NCBI GenBank assembly: GCA_014377455.1
Contig: JACMPO010000122.1
Location: 1-48,498 of the forward strand
Direction of reading: 5' to 3'
DNA: 48,498 nucleotides
From: Flavobacterium sp.
GTDB lineage: Bacteria; Bacteroidota; Bacteroidia; Flavobacteriales; Flavobacteriaceae
In this document: positions 17,531 through 28,069 of the stretch, in pieces
How positions within the stretch are numbered: the first letter of the stretch is position 1
Layout: each line of letters begins with the position of its first letter
Program-made: the position numbers and the translations under genes
The notes under the pieces: generated by a model
Seen by the model: only the letters and a program-made list of their open reading frames with translations
What the model was told of the DNA's origin: nothing
Databases searched by the model: none

Positions 17531-18916
17531 TTACTCAGCATTGTCTAAAAAGTCCTTGATTTTATCTACATATTTGTCAAAAAAAGATCTTTTTATTTTA
17601 TCTTGAGTTGATATAAAATCGGGCTCTTTTGGAATCTCTTTAGTTTTTTCTGTTTCTATTAGTGTTGGCTCTACTTTTTGTTCAACTACTGGAGGAACAT
17701 AATTTCTAATGGGCTCAGCATGTTTCACTTCAAGGCGATATGCACTTTGTGTATTATTTGCAATGCTATTCATTACTAATCCTACAGCAGTTGCATAAAG
17801 TGGACTCGAAATTTCCTCACTCGAATTGCCTGCCAAATGTTCGTTTGGATACCCAATTCTGGTGTCCATTCCAGTTATGTATTCTACTAATTGTTTTATA
17901 TGTTTAAGTTGTGCTCCACCACCAGTTAAAACAATTCCTGCAATTAACTTTTTTCTAGGATCTTCATGTCCATATAATTTTATTTCAGTAAAAACCTGAT
18001 CTATAATTTCCACTACTCTAGCATGGATTATTTTAGATAAATTTTTAAGCGAAATTTCCTTTGGTTCTCTACCTCGTAATCCAGGAATTGAAACAATTTC
18101 GTTATCTTTATTCTCACCTGGCCAAGCTGAACCAAATTTTACTTTTAATAGATCGGCTTGTTTTTCGATAATGGAACATCCTTCTTTTATATCATCAGTT
18201 ATTACGTTTCCACCAAAAGGGATTACGGCAGTATGTCTGATAATTCCATCTTTAAAAATAGCAAGATCCGTTGTTCCACCACCGATATCGATTAGAGCAA
18301 CACCTGCTTCCTTTTCTTCCTGACTCAAAACTGCGTCAGATGATGCCAATGGTTCTAAAGTTAATCCAGATAATTCTATTCCAGAACTTTGGATGCATCT
18401 TCCAACGTTTCTTATAGACGAAGCTTGTCCAACTACGACATGAAAACTAGCTTCCAACCGTGCACCAAACATTCCAATTGGCTCTTTAATTTCAGATTGT
18501 CCGTCTATTTTAAATTCTTGTGGTAATACATGAATTATTTCTTCACCAGGAAGCATGGCTAATTTATTAACTTGATCAATTAAGATTTGAATGTCTTTTC
18601 CACTAATAACTTCTTCGGGATTACTTCTACTAATGTAATCAGTATGCTGAATACTTCTAATGTGTTGCCCTGCAATTCCTACAACTACATCATTTATTTT
18701 ATAACCTGAGTTTTCTTCTGCTTCTGCAACTGCTTGCTGGATGGATTGTATGGTTTGTGTGATGTTATTTACTACACCGCGAGCAACTCCTAGACTTTTG
18801 GCTTTTCCAACGCCGAGAATTTCTAGCTTTCCATATTCATTTTTCTTACCAATCATTGCTACAATTTTAGTTGTACCAATGTCTAAACCAACCGCAATAT
18901 TTTCTTTATTCTCCAT
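17531..18916 (-). CDS. ftsA: Cell division protein FtsA
   Basis: The product has 461 residues from the ATG at 18916; an ATG four codons earlier (18928) is also possible. FtsA is an actin-like ATPase that links FtsZ to the membrane. Actin-fold motifs are VGLDIGTTKIVAMIG near the N-terminus, LIDIGGGTTDLAIF in the middle and GIVLTGGGAQLKHI in the C-terminal half. The final part, KIKRSFFDKYVDKIKDFLDN, is a plausible amphipathic membrane-targeting helix. It lies between ftsQ and ftsZ in the classic dcw order. Confidence 0.96.
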   Translation of the reverse strand: MENKENIAVGLDIGTTKIVAMIGKKNEYGKLEILGVGKAKSLGVARGVVNNITQTIQSIQQAVAEAEENSGYKINDVVVGIAGQHIRSIQHTDYISRSNPEEVISGKDIQILIDQVNKLAMLPGEEIIHVLPQEFKIDGQSEIKEPIGMFGARLEASFHVVVGQASSIRNVGRCIQSSGIELSGLTLEPLASSDAVLSQEEKEAGVALIDIGGGTTDLAIFKDGIIRHTAVIPFGGNVITDDIKEGCSIIEKQADLLKVKFGSAWPGENKDNEIVSIPGLRGREPKEISLKNLSKIIHARVVEIIDQVFTEIKLYGHEDPRKKLIAGIVLTGGGAQLKHIKQLVEYITGMDTRIGYPNEHLAGNSSEEISSPLYATAVGLVMNSIANNTQSAYRLEVKHAEPIRNYVPPVVEQKVEPTLIETEKTKEIPKEPDFISTQDKIKRSFFDKYVDKIKDFLDNAE

Positions 18917-18967
18917 AGTATCATTCAATTTTCTGGATGCAACTTCTGTTTTTTTGTTTACTATTTA

Positions 18968-19690
18968 TTACTTTGTACAAACTACTTGTTGTGTAAACTT
19001 GAGATTTATAATTTTATATTTTGAAAGTGTGCTATCCAAAATTGCTTTTTGAAAAAACGCTTTATAATTTTTAAATTTTTTTTCTTCGTTCATTAATTTT
19101 CCAAACTGAATTTGATAATTAAAATTTCTATTAGACATTATCAAGTCGTCGTTAGGCATAATTTGTATTCCAATGATATTTTTTTTCAAGAACTCATCGT
19201 TGTAAATTGTCTTTAATAAATTGGACAATTTCGTTTTATTTTTTGTGCTAATTTCCCCCAAAACAATCGGAACCCGTGCCGTAAAATTATCCGATAATGG
19301 CATTGTATTTCCTTCATAATCAATGTAGAAAGAACCCTGCTCATTAAAAACTCTGGCAACTGGCGTTTTTTGTACTACTACTGCTTTTAAAACACCATCA
19401 ACGCTTACAAAAACTTCAGACTTCTGAATCATTTCTTGTTTGTTAATGGATTTTTCCAGTCTGTTCAAATTTAGCTCGACTTTCTCTATAGTTTTTACAT
19501 CTGTTTTATTTTCTATTAACAATTTATTAACCGTTTCTTGTTTAACAAAATTGTTATTATCTCCAACAAAAACAACTGTTGCGCCTTTTAATTTGCGGTT
19601 TGAATTTCTATTTGAAGTGAACGAATACAGAAAAATTATTAATGCTAACATTAGTACTAATCGAACGTTTATCCAGTTAAAATATTTCAT
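18968..19690 (-). CDS. ftsQ: Cell division protein FtsQ
   Basis: The product has 240 residues. A short cytoplasmic start is followed by one membrane helix (about 10-26, LVLMLALIIFLYSF). The periplasmic part contains a POTRA-like segment and a beta domain with VVQKTPVARVF and FYIDYEGNTMPLSDNF. FtsQ scaffolds FtsL and other division proteins in the septal complex. Sequence conservation in this family is low, and the call leans on position between murC and ftsA together with the topology. Confidence 0.9.
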   Translation of the reverse strand: MKYFNWINVRLVLMLALIIFLYSFTSNRNSNRKLKGATVVFVGDNNNFVKQETVNKLLIENKTDVKTIEKVELNLNRLEKSINKQEMIQKSEVFVSVDGVLKAVVVQKTPVARVFNEQGSFYIDYEGNTMPLSDNFTARVPIVLGEISTKNKTKLSNLLKTIYNDEFLKKNIIGIQIMPNDDLIMSNRNFNYQIQFGKLMNEEKKFKNYKAFFQKAILDSTLSKYKIINLKFTQQVVCTK

Positions 19691-19725
19691 AATTTTTTCT
19701 TGTAATTAGACAATAATGTATCGAA

Positions 19726-21093
19726 TTAAGAATGATGGGTTTTCTCTATTTTTTGTTCCAATGCTATTTTTATTTGGGGCACTAATTCGCCGATATCACC
19801 AGCTCCAATGGTTACAATAACTGATGCATCAGAGTTTGTGATTTCAGAAATTATATTTTGTTTTGAAATTAATTTTTTATGTTCATTTGAAATTTTAGAT
19901 AATAACCAGCTAGAAGTTATTCCTTCCATAGGTAATTCTCGGGCAGGATAAATATCCAATAAAATAATTTCGTTAAACTGAGATAAACTTTTCGCAAAAT
20001 TATCGGCAAAATCTTTGGTACGACTAAATAAATGAGGTTGGAAAATAGCCAATACTTTTTCGTTTGGGTATAATTCGCTAACTGCTTGATAAACGGCATC
20101 AATTTCGGTAGGATGATGTGCATAATCGTCAATATAAACCAGATTTTTGGATTTTATTTGGTATGAAAATCTTCTTTGAATACCTTTAAATGTTCCTAAA
20201 GCTTTAACTATGTCTTCGGTTTTTGTTCCATAGGTTTTTGCCATTGCTAATGCCGTCAAAGCATTCATTAAATTGTGATGTCCCGGCAATCCGAATGCTA
20301 TATTTTGAATCAATTCAGTTGGCGTTTGCACATCAAAAATGTAACTGTTATTTTCAATTCTGATATTAAAAGCTTTATAATTTGCATCATCATTTATGGC
20401 AATGGTCATTCCTTTTAAATCTATCCCTTTTGGTACAAATAATTTTGTTTTATCTAGAACTTTATCGGCAAATTCTTTAAAAGAAGCTTCAATACTTGAG
20501 GCATCGCCATAAATATCTAAATGATCTGCATCCATCGAGGTTACGCAAGCAATATCTGGATGTAGGTGTAGAAACGAACGATCAAATTCGTCAGCTTCAA
20601 CTACCGAAATTGTTTTTCCAGTACCAATTAAATTAGAATGATAATTTTCAACAATGCCACCCAAAAAAGCGGTAACATCTGCACCAGATTCATATAAAAT
20701 GTGTCCTAAAATGCTTGAAGTTGTGGTTTTTCCATGTGTTCCTGCAACGGCGAAACAAAAAGTATCTTTTGTAATTAAACCTAAAACCTCTGCGCGCTTT
20801 TTTACTTCAAAATCTCTTTCTAAAAAATAATTCCATTCCGAATGTGATGCTGGAACGGCTGGAGTGATAATCACAAGGGTATTTTCTATATAAAAATCGG
20901 TGGGAATTAAACTAATATTATCTTCAAAGTGAATCGACATTCCACCATCAATCAGTTCGTTAGTAAGCGATGTTGGGGTTTTGTCGTATCCAGCTACATT
21001 TTTTCCAATATTTTGAAAATAACGTGCAAGAGCACTCATTCCAATGCCTCCAATGCCTATAAAATAAACGTTATGTATTTGATTTAGATTCAT
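19726..21093 (-). CDS. murC: UDP-N-acetylmuramate--L-alanine ligase
   Basis: The product has 455 residues. MurC adds L-Ala to UDP-MurNAc, the first of the stem-peptide ligations. Present are the N-terminal IGIGGIGMSALAR, the ATP-binding AGTHGKTTTSSI, EADEFDRSFLHL, GHHNLMNALTA and the DDYAHHPTEI signature in the C-terminal domain. Unlike the rest of the cluster, it is separated from the gene before it (murG) by 325 bases that contain a tandem repeat. ftsQ follows 35 bases downstream. Confidence 0.97.
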   Translation of the reverse strand: MNLNQIHNVYFIGIGGIGMSALARYFQNIGKNVAGYDKTPTSLTNELIDGGMSIHFEDNISLIPTDFYIENTLVIITPAVPASHSEWNYFLERDFEVKKRAEVLGLITKDTFCFAVAGTHGKTTTSSILGHILYESGADVTAFLGGIVENYHSNLIGTGKTISVVEADEFDRSFLHLHPDIACVTSMDADHLDIYGDASSIEASFKEFADKVLDKTKLFVPKGIDLKGMTIAINDDANYKAFNIRIENNSYIFDVQTPTELIQNIAFGLPGHHNLMNALTALAMAKTYGTKTEDIVKALGTFKGIQRRFSYQIKSKNLVYIDDYAHHPTEIDAVYQAVSELYPNEKVLAIFQPHLFSRTKDFADNFAKSLSQFNEIILLDIYPARELPMEGITSSWLLSKISNEHKKLISKQNIISEITNSDASVIVTIGAGDIGELVPQIKIALEQKIEKTHHS

Positions 21094-21418
21094 ATTTTGC
21101 TGCTAAGACGCAAAGGCGCAAAGTTTATTTTTAATTATTTTATCATTCTATTCTTGTTTCCAGACTCCATTTATGTTGTTTCAGACTCCGTTTTAGCTTT
21201 CCAGCCATGATTTATGCTGTTCATTACGTCATTTATGAGGTTCATTACGTCGTTTATATGATTCATTACGCTGTTTCAGTCCTCATTACGCCGGTTATAT
21301 GATTCATTACGCTGTTTCAGTCTTCATTACGTCATTTATGAGGTTCATTACGTTGTTTATATGATTCATTACGCCGTTTTGTTCTTCATTACGCCGTTTA
21401 TGCTATTTATTACGATTT
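21094..21418. other. 325-bp spacer between murG and murC
   Basis: This is by far the largest gap inside the dcw cluster. It is filled by the 21-bp tandem array (21158-21418), plus a phrase at 21100-21124 (GCAAAGGCGCAAAG type) directly before murC. No terminator hairpin with a T-run is visible, so transcription may read through. A chain of mini-ORFs is described in the findings. Confidence 0.7.
21158..21418. repeat. Tandem array of about 13 units of 20-21 bp
   Basis: Units begin with TTCATTACG (or TCATTACG in 20-bp units) followed by 12 variable bases. Unit starts are at 21158, 21179, 21200, 21220, 21241, 21262, 21283, 21303, 21324, 21344, 21365, 21386 and 21406. The three units nearest murC are degenerate (TTCCAGACTCC type). 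The ten units nearest murG (21220-21418) are better conserved, with the last one grading into the murG stop. Unit variants ending GAGG, ATATGA and CAGTCC/T recur in order, so there is a higher-order pattern. There are no spacers and no CRISPR-like dyad. Confidence 0.9.
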
Positions 21419-22510
21419 TTATTTTATCAGTTTTACTATTTCTTCAACAATATCTTTAGTTGCATTTGGTTTACCCAACTTTTTCATGTTTTCGCTTAAC
21501 GTTTTCTGCAAATTCTGGTCGTTTATTAATTGGTTAAAAACTGTTTCAAATTTTTCATCTAATTCTGTTTCTTTTATTAACAAAGCTCCTTTCTTATCCA
21601 CAATCGCATTCGCATTTTTAGTTTGATGATCTTCGGCAACATTTGGTGATGGAATAAAAATAGTGGGTTTTCCAACCAAACATAATTCAGACACTGATGA
21701 AGCTCCGGCTCTCGAAATAACAAAATCTGAGGCAGCATAAATTAAATCCATTCGGTCAATAAAGGATACCACTTGTACATTTTCTTTTTCTGCATAGTTC
21801 CTGTAATCGGTCATGTAAAATGTACCGCATTGCCAAAAAATTTGAACATTTGAATTAACTAAAAAGTCTAATTTATCTTCAATCAATTGATTTATTCTGC
21901 GTGAACCAAGGCTTCCTCCCAAAACTAAAACCGTTTTTCTATTAGAATCTAAATTAAAATATGAAATAGCTTCATCTCTTTTAGAATGAATGTCTAGAAG
22001 ATCTTGACGAACAGGATTACCTGTAAAAACAATTTTATTTTTTGGAAAAAACCGTTCTAAATTTTCGTATGCCACACAAATGGCGTTTGCCTTTTTTGCT
22101 AATAATTTATTAGTAATACCTGGATAAGAATTTTGTTCTTGAATTACTGTAGGAATGTTTAAACTGTTAGCAGATTGCAATAATGGACCACTTGCAAAAC
22201 CTCCAGTACCAATGACAACATCGGGCTTAAAATTTCTAATAATTCTTCTTGACTTTATCAAACTACTCAATAATTTGAACGGAAAAGCTACATTTTGAAA
22301 TGTTAATTTTCTTTGCAACCCCGAAATCCATAATCCCTCAATTTTATATCCTGCTTGAGGCACTTTTTGCATTTCCATTTTATCTTTTGCGCCTACAAAA
22401 AGTATTTCGCAATTTGGAAAACGAAATTTTAATTCATTGGCAATAGCAATTGCTGGATAAATATGTCCACCAGTACCGCCACCGCTAATTATGAATTTAT
22501 AACTTTTCAT
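21419..22510 (-). CDS. murG: UDP-GlcNAc:lipid I GlcNAc transferase MurG
   Basis: The product is a 363-residue GT28 enzyme that converts lipid I to lipid II on the inner face of the membrane. Family motifs are [17 protein letters not shown] at the N-terminus, [32 protein letters not shown] and the UDP-GlcNAc site [17 protein letters not shown]. It starts 30 bases after ftsW. Its stop lies at the edge of the 21-bp tandem array, which separates it from murC. Confidence 0.97.
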   Translation of the reverse strand: MKSYKFIISGGGTGGHIYPAIAIANELKFRFPNCEILFVGAKDKMEMQKVPQAGYKIEGLWISGLQRKLTFQNVAFPFKLLSSLIKSRRIIRNFKPDVVIGTGGFASGPLLQSANSLNIPTVIQEQNSYPGITNKLLAKKANAICVAYENLERFFPKNKIVFTGNPVRQDLLDIHSKRDEAISYFNLDSNRKTVLVLGGSLGSRRINQLIEDKLDFLVNSNVQIFWQCGTFYMTDYRNYAEKENVQVVSFIDRMDLIYAASDFVISRAGASSVSELCLVGKPTIFIPSPNVAEDHQTKNANAIVDKKGALLIKETELDEKFETVFNQLINDQNLQKTLSENMKKLGKPNATKDIVEEIVKLIK

Positions 22511-22540
22511 TTTTATTTATTTTTCAAAACCAAACTGTGA

Positions 22541-23863
22541 TTAGCGTTTTTTCAACACTGCATTCATTGGATTTTCTGTGATAGAATAATTTTCATCGTT
22601 CGATTGGGAATCCAATGCTAAATTAGATTCCATTTCTTCTTCTTTCAATTCTCGGTCAATTATGCGTTGTAATGCTTCATTACGCAATTGCTTTTCTTCT
22701 AATTCTTGGGCAATTTCTTCTTCTTTTTTAGTCACACTTAAAATAATTCCGAGAGCAATACATGTCATTAAAACAGAACTTCCACCTGAACTTATTAAAG
22801 GTAAAGTTTGTCCTGTAACTGGTAATAATTCGACCGCTACTGCCATATTTATTAATGCTTGAAAGATGATTGGAAATCCAAGTCCAACAACTAGTAATTT
22901 TCCAAAAAGCGAATTGGCTTTGTGTGATGCTACTACAAATCGGAAGAGTAATAGTAGATACAATCCTAAAATAGTAAGTCCGCCAAATAGGCCAAATTCT
23001 TCAACAATAATTGCAAAAATAAAATCGGATGATGATTGAGGCAAAAAGTTTTTTTGTACACTTTTTCCAGGTCCAAGTCCATAAATTCCACCTGTAGCAA
23101 TGGCTGTTTTTGCTCTTTCTATTTGATAATATTCGTCAGGATCTTTAGTAGAATCATTTTTTTTGAAAAAGTTAGTTATTCTGTTTTCCCAAGTTTTTAC
23201 TCGGTTAGGAAATGCATCTGGGAATGCTTTTGCAACTAATATAAAAAAAGTAAATGCTAAAATTCCCATTCCAAGAATTAAGCCTATGTATTTAAGGGGA
23301 TATCGTCCAATAAAAGTCAACATAATTACCATAGCAAAAATAAGTGCTGCTGTGGAAAAATTTGCGGGCAAAATAAATACAAGCGTTATAAAAACGGGCA
23401 ACCATAATTCCAGCAATGATTGTTGAAAAGTTGGTGCGATTTCTTTAGATTTAGATAGATATCGGGCAACATAAATGTATAACACAATGGCAGCCAAAGT
23501 AGAAGTTTGGAACGAAATTCCAATGTAAGGGATGGAAATCCATCTGCTGGCATTTGCACCTTCAACAACAGTTCCTTTTACTAAAGTGTACGCTAGTAAA
23601 ACCCAAACTATAGGCAGTGCAATTCTAGAAATTGCTCTGAAATAATGATAGGGAACTTTATGTATTTGATAAATAATAATGAATCCAATAAAAATTTGAA
23701 CTGCATGTTTTACTAGATAAGTAACAGCATTTCCAGAGCCATGTCGCATGTAAGCTAAATTACTACTAGCGCTAAAAACTGGCATAAATGAAAATACGGC
23801 TAATAAGGACACAAATGCCCAAATTACCTTATCTCCTTTCAAGCTGTTTATTATTTTTAACAT
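22541..23863 (-). CDS. ftsW: SEDS peptidoglycan glycosyltransferase FtsW
   Basis: The product has 440 residues with about ten membrane helices. FtsW polymerises lipid II at the septum together with the transpeptidase FtsI. The SEDS marks are GYGxGPGKS-like GIYGLGPGKSVQKNFLP, HSDFIFA-like SSDFIFAIIVEEFG and LPLISSGGSSVLM. A charged cytoplasmic tail of about 60 residues follows the last helix (EEEIAQELEEKQLRNEALQR), likely helical. It sits between murD and murG in the standard dcw order. Confidence 0.96.
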   Translation of the reverse strand: MLKIINSLKGDKVIWAFVSLLAVFSFMPVFSASSNLAYMRHGSGNAVTYLVKHAVQIFIGFIIIYQIHKVPYHYFRAISRIALPIVWVLLAYTLVKGTVVEGANASRWISIPYIGISFQTSTLAAIVLYIYVARYLSKSKEIAPTFQQSLLELWLPVFITLVFILPANFSTAALIFAMVIMLTFIGRYPLKYIGLILGMGILAFTFFILVAKAFPDAFPNRVKTWENRITNFFKKNDSTKDPDEYYQIERAKTAIATGGIYGLGPGKSVQKNFLPQSSSDFIFAIIVEEFGLFGGLTILGLYLLLLFRFVVASHKANSLFGKLLVVGLGFPIIFQALINMAVAVELLPVTGQTLPLISSGGSSVLMTCIALGIILSVTKKEEEIAQELEEKQLRNEALQRIIDRELKEEEMESNLALDSQSNDENYSITENPMNAVLKKR

Positions 23864-23996
23864 TTGAATTGTAATTTTGTTATTTTGATTTATTATTTAG
23901 CCCTGATTGTCGTGAAAATGACAGCTTTTTTTGCTGGCATTGAAACAAAAGCAGGAAAATGGAATGTTAAAATGCGCATGCCATTTGCTCCTAATT

Positions 23997-25337
23997 TTAC
24001 AAATTTCTCACTTCGTTTTTAAACTGATTTCCTCTATCTTCATAGTTTTGAAATAAATCAAAACTAGCGCATGCTGGGGAAAGCAATACTGTATCGCCCT
24101 TTTCGGCAATGTGTTTTGCTGTATTTACTGCATCTTTCATGTTGTCCACTTCAACCATCATGTCTACAATGTTCCCAAAAGCATCAATTATTTTTTTATT
24201 ATCGATTCCAAGACAAATTATAGCTTTAACTTTTTCGTGTACTAGAGCCATCAATTCGGCATAATCATTTCCTTTATCAACTCCTCCAAGTATCCAAACT
24301 GTGGGCGACGTCATGCTGTCGAGTGCAAAAAATGTAGCATTTACATTAGTCGCTTTAGAATCGTTGATGTACTGAACATTATGAATTTTTAGCACTTTTT
24401 CTAATCGATGTTCAACACCTTGAAAATTTGATAAACTCTCACGAATGGTCTGTTTTCTGATGCGTAAAATGTTGGCTACCGATGTAGCAGCCATAGCATT
24501 TTTTATGTTATGTTTTCCCTCGAGAGCCATTTGAGTTGTTTCCATTAAAAATTCTTCTTCGTTAATGTTAATTTCCATAGTACTATTATTTAGATAAGCT
24601 CCGTTAGCAATTGTTTTTGAAATTGAAAAAGGAACTAATTGTGCTTTAATTTTTGTTTTTTTATTAGCCGTAAACCAGTTATTCATTGCTTCATCGTCGG
24701 CGTCATAAATGAGATAATCATTATAGGTTTGGTTTTGCGTAATTCGAAATTTTGATGCTATATAATTTTCATATTTGTAATTGTATCGATCTAAATGATC
24801 AGGACTAATATTTGTAATAATGGCAATGTGCGGATTAAACTTAAAACATCCATCGAGCTGAAAACTGCTGAGTTCCAAAACGTAATAATCATAATTTTCA
24901 GTAGCTACTTGCAATGCAAAACTTTTTCCAATATTTCCACCAAGTCCAACATTTAATCCACCTTCTTTCAGCAAATTATAGGTTAACATGGTGGTAGTTG
25001 TTTTCCCATTACTACCTGTTATTCCTATTATTGTGGCACTTGTAAATTGTGATGCAAACTCAATTTCTGAAATTACAGGAACATTTTTTTCTATTAATTT
25101 TTTTACTATTGCTACCTTATCAGGAATTCCTGGACTTTTTACTACTACTGTTGCATTTAAAATTAAATCATCAGTATGTTGTTCTTCTTCCCATTTAATT
25201 TCATTAGTTGTGAGAACGTCTTTATAATTTTGTTTTATTTTTCCAAAATCGGACACAAAAACTTCATGGCCTTTTTTCTTGCCTAAAATTGCTGTACCAA
25301 CACCACTTTCACCTCCACCTAATATTACTAATCGCAT
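23997..25337 (-). CDS. murD: UDP-N-acetylmuramoylalanine--D-glutamate ligase
   Basis: The product has 446 residues. MurD adds D-Glu to UDP-MurNAc-L-Ala. Family motifs are VILGGGESGVGTAILGKKKG at the N-terminus, GITGSNGKTTTTMLTYNLL (ATP site), NISPDHLDRY, EGKHNIKNAMAA, NDSKATN and LSPACASFDLFQNYEDRG at the C-terminus. It lies 22 bases behind mraY; 133 bases separate it from ftsW, with no feature I can identify there. Confidence 0.97.
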   Translation of the reverse strand: MRLVILGGGESGVGTAILGKKKGHEVFVSDFGKIKQNYKDVLTTNEIKWEEEQHTDDLILNATVVVKSPGIPDKVAIVKKLIEKNVPVISEIEFASQFTSATIIGITGSNGKTTTTMLTYNLLKEGGLNVGLGGNIGKSFALQVATENYDYYVLELSSFQLDGCFKFNPHIAIITNISPDHLDRYNYKYENYIASKFRITQNQTYNDYLIYDADDEAMNNWFTANKKTKIKAQLVPFSISKTIANGAYLNNSTMEININEEEFLMETTQMALEGKHNIKNAMAATSVANILRIRKQTIRESLSNFQGVEHRLEKVLKIHNVQYINDSKATNVNATFFALDSMTSPTVWILGGVDKGNDYAELMALVHEKVKAIICLGIDNKKIIDAFGNIVDMMVEVDNMKDAVNTAKHIAEKGDTVLLSPACASFDLFQNYEDRGNQFKNEVRNL

Positions 25338-25359
25338 GCTTTATTTTTAAAAATTAGAA

Positions 25360-26586
25360 CTACCTTAATTTTAAAGTCACAATTGAAACTATTGAAAGCA
25401 TGATAGCAACAATCCAAAATCGGGTTACAATTTTACTTTCGTGATATCCTTTTTTCTGGTAATGATGATGCAATGGCGACATCAAGAAAATTCGCTTTCC
25501 TTCGCCAAATCGCTTTTTAGTGTATTTGAAATAGGCAACTTGAATAATTACAGATAAATTTTCTGCAAAAAATATAGCACACAAAACCGGTAGTAACATT
25601 TCTTTGCGTACTGAAATAGCTAAAACTGCAATAATACCACCAATAGTTAAACTCCCAGTATCTCCCATAAAAACTGAAGCTGGATAAGAATTATACCAGA
25701 GAAAACCAATTAATGCTCCTACAAATGCAGCTATAAAAACCGTCATTTCACCCGAATTTGGGATGTACATGACATTTAAATAACTAGATAAAATAATATT
25801 TCCAGAAACAAAAGTAAAAATCCCTAATGCTAAGACTGATATTGCTGAAGTACCTGCAGCTAAACCATCAATTCCATCGGTTAAATTTGCGCCATTAGAA
25901 ACTGCTGTGATGATAAAAATTACAATTGGAATGAATATAATCCAAGCCCATTTTTCATAACCGTCACCCATAAATGAAAGTGCTCGTGCATAATCTAATT
26001 CATTATTTTTGGTAAATGGAATTGTAGTAGTAGTCGATTTTATTTCTCTAGATTCCTCTTTATTTACATCAACAGTTTGGTTAAATGCAATTGGTTTTAA
26101 TGATTTTTCTCTAATGGTTACAACTGGACTAAAATAAAGGACTGAACCAACGATTACACCTAAACCAACTTGTCCTATGACTTTAAAAATTCCTTTTAAT
26201 CCTTGTTTGTCTTTTTTGAAAATCTTAATATAATCATCAACAAACCCAATAATTCCCATCCAGAGCGTTGTTACAATTAAAAGAATTATATAAATGTTAT
26301 TAACTTTTGCTAATAAAATAACTGGAATTAAAGTCGCCACTATAATGATTAATCCACCCATTGTAGGAGTTCCTGCTTTTTGGGTTTGACCATCTAATCC
26401 AAGTTCTCTAACCGTTTCTCCTACTTGTTGATTTCGTAAAAAATTAATTATTTTTTTACCATAAATAGTCGAAATCATAAGTGATAAAATCAAAGCTAGC
26501 GCTGATCGAAAAGTAATATATTGAAAAACTCCTGCTCCAGGAAAATCCATAGTTTTGTCCAAATATTCGAATAAATAGTACAGCAT
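25360..26586 (-). CDS. mraY: Phospho-MurNAc-pentapeptide transferase MraY
   Basis: The product has 408 residues, longer than the ~360 of E. coli. MraY transfers phospho-MurNAc-pentapeptide to undecaprenyl phosphate, forming lipid I. Motifs are [47 protein letters not shown] and the [15 protein letters not shown] site. About ten membrane helices are predicted. The extra length is a hydrophilic insert around residues 165-205 ([20 protein letters not shown]), between helices, which seems usual for Bacteroidota. It follows murE by 20 bases. Confidence 0.97.
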   Translation of the reverse strand: MLYYLFEYLDKTMDFPGAGVFQYITFRSALALILSLMISTIYGKKIINFLRNQQVGETVRELGLDGQTQKAGTPTMGGLIIIVATLIPVILLAKVNNIYIILLIVTTLWMGIIGFVDDYIKIFKKDKQGLKGIFKVIGQVGLGVIVGSVLYFSPVVTIREKSLKPIAFNQTVDVNKEESREIKSTTTTIPFTKNNELDYARALSFMGDGYEKWAWIIFIPIVIFIITAVSNGANLTDGIDGLAAGTSAISVLALGIFTFVSGNIILSSYLNVMYIPNSGEMTVFIAAFVGALIGFLWYNSYPASVFMGDTGSLTIGGIIAVLAISVRKEMLLPVLCAIFFAENLSVIIQVAYFKYTKKRFGEGKRIFLMSPLHHHYQKKGYHESKIVTRFWIVAIMLSIVSIVTLKLR

Positions 26587-26605
26587 ATTTAGTAGTTTGT
26601 TTTGG

Positions 26606-28069
26606 TTATTTATTCATTTGTATTAAAAATTCACGTACCATTTTCATATCATCAAAATCATGGCGAATACCATTAATTTCTTGGTACGTTTCATGTCCTT
26701 TTCCTGCAATCAAAATAATATCATTTGGATTGGCGAGTTGACAAGCGGTTTTTATTGCCTGTTTTCTATCAGTTATTGAAACTACTTTTTTAAAATTTTG
26801 TGGTTCAACACCCACTTCCATCTCGGCGATTATAGTTTCTGGATTTTCAGTTCGTGGATTGTCTGAGGTAATTATAACTTTGTCGCTCAATGTTGATGCA
26901 ATATTTGCCATAATGGGTCTTTTTGCTTTATCCCTGTCTCCACCACAACCTACAACAGTTATTAATTGTTCGTTTTTTGTACGAATGCTATTTATGGTTT
27001 TCAATACATTTTCCAAAGCATCTGGAGTGTGAGCATAATCTACTATTGCAGTTATTTTTTGATTGGAAACTATAAATTGAAATCGTCCTGAAACACTTTC
27101 TAAATTGGATAATAATCTCAAAACTTCTAGTTTTTCCAATCCCAACTCAACAGCAGTTCCATAAATTGCTACTAAATTGTAAGCGTTAAAAGTTCCAATT
27201 AGTTTAACCCAAACCTCATTTCCATTTATCTTTAACAATAAACCCGACAACTGATTTTCCAGTATTTGCGCTTTATAATCAGAATATGATTTCAGTGCAT
27301 ATGTAAGCTTTTTTGCAACCGAATTCTGAATCATTACTAATCCATTTTTATCGTCGATGTTTGTTAATACAAATGCAGTTTTTGGCAAACCGTCAAAAAA
27401 AGATTTTTTCACGTCCCGATAATCGGAAAACGTAGGGTGATAATCCAAATGATCGTGCGAAAGATTTGTGAAAACGCCACCAGCAAAATGTAAACCTTCG
27501 ATACGTTTTTGATGAATTCCGTGCGAACTAACTTCCATAAAACAAAATTCAACTCCATTTGTAATCATTTCATTTAAGAAATAATTTATGGTTAATGAAT
27601 CTGGTGTGGTATGAGTAGCTTTATATTCATCAGTACCCACCATTATTTTTACTGTAGAAAGTAAACCAACTTTATAGCCAGCATTTGTAAACAATTGATA
27701 TAACAAAGAAGCAACCGTTGTTTTACCATTTGTCCCTGTAATTCCAACCAATTTCAACTTTACAGAAGGATTGTCATAAAAGTTTGTTGCCATAAATGCT
27801 AATGCTTCATTAGTATTTTTAACTTTTATGTATGTAATATCTGACACAATATCTTCTGGGAAATTTTCACAAATAATGCTTGTGGCACCTAGTTCAATAG
27901 CTTTAGAAATAAAATTGTGCCCATCAGAAAGTGTTCCTACTATTGCTACAAATGCATCATGAGCTTGAATTTTTCGTGAGTCAAACTGAATGGCGTGCAC
28001 AGAAACATCTGTCGAACCTTTAACCGCTTCGATAGCAACTTTATATAATATATTTTTTAAAATAATCAC
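26606..28069 (-). CDS. murE: UDP-MurNAc-tripeptide synthetase MurE (meso-DAP type)
   Basis: The product has 487 residues. MurE adds the third stem-peptide residue. Motifs are [18 protein letters not shown] (ATP site), [46 protein letters not shown] and DNPRTENPE. The DNPR sequence is the known signature of enzymes that use meso-diaminopimelate rather than lysine, so the organism probably has meso-DAP peptidoglycan. Its start overlaps the ftsI stop by four bases, giving translational coupling. Confidence 0.97.
   Translation of the reverse strand: MIILKNILYKVAIEAVKGSTDVSVHAIQFDSRKIQAHDAFVAIVGTLSDGHNFISKAIELGATSIICENFPEDIVSDITYIKVKNTNEALAFMATNFYDNPSVKLKLVGITGTNGKTTVASLLYQLFTNAGYKVGLLSTVKIMVGTDEYKATHTTPDSLTINYFLNEMITNGVEFCFMEVSSHGIHQKRIEGLHFAGGVFTNLSHDHLDYHPTFSDYRDVKKSFFDGLPKTAFVLTNIDDKNGLVMIQNSVAKKLTYALKSYSDYKAQILENQLSGLLLKINGNEVWVKLIGTFNAYNLVAIYGTAVELGLEKLEVLRLLSNLESVSGRFQFIVSNQKITAIVDYAHTPDALENVLKTINSIRTKNEQLITVVGCGGDRDKAKRPIMANIASTLSDKVIITSDNPRTENPETIIAEMEVGVEPQNFKKVVSITDRKQAIKTACQLANPNDIILIAGKGHETYQEINGIRHDFDDMKMVREFLIQMNK

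Noticed and set aside
21158..21418. CRISPR array
   Set aside because: Units are 20-21 bp and directly adjacent with no spacers, and no cas genes are present.
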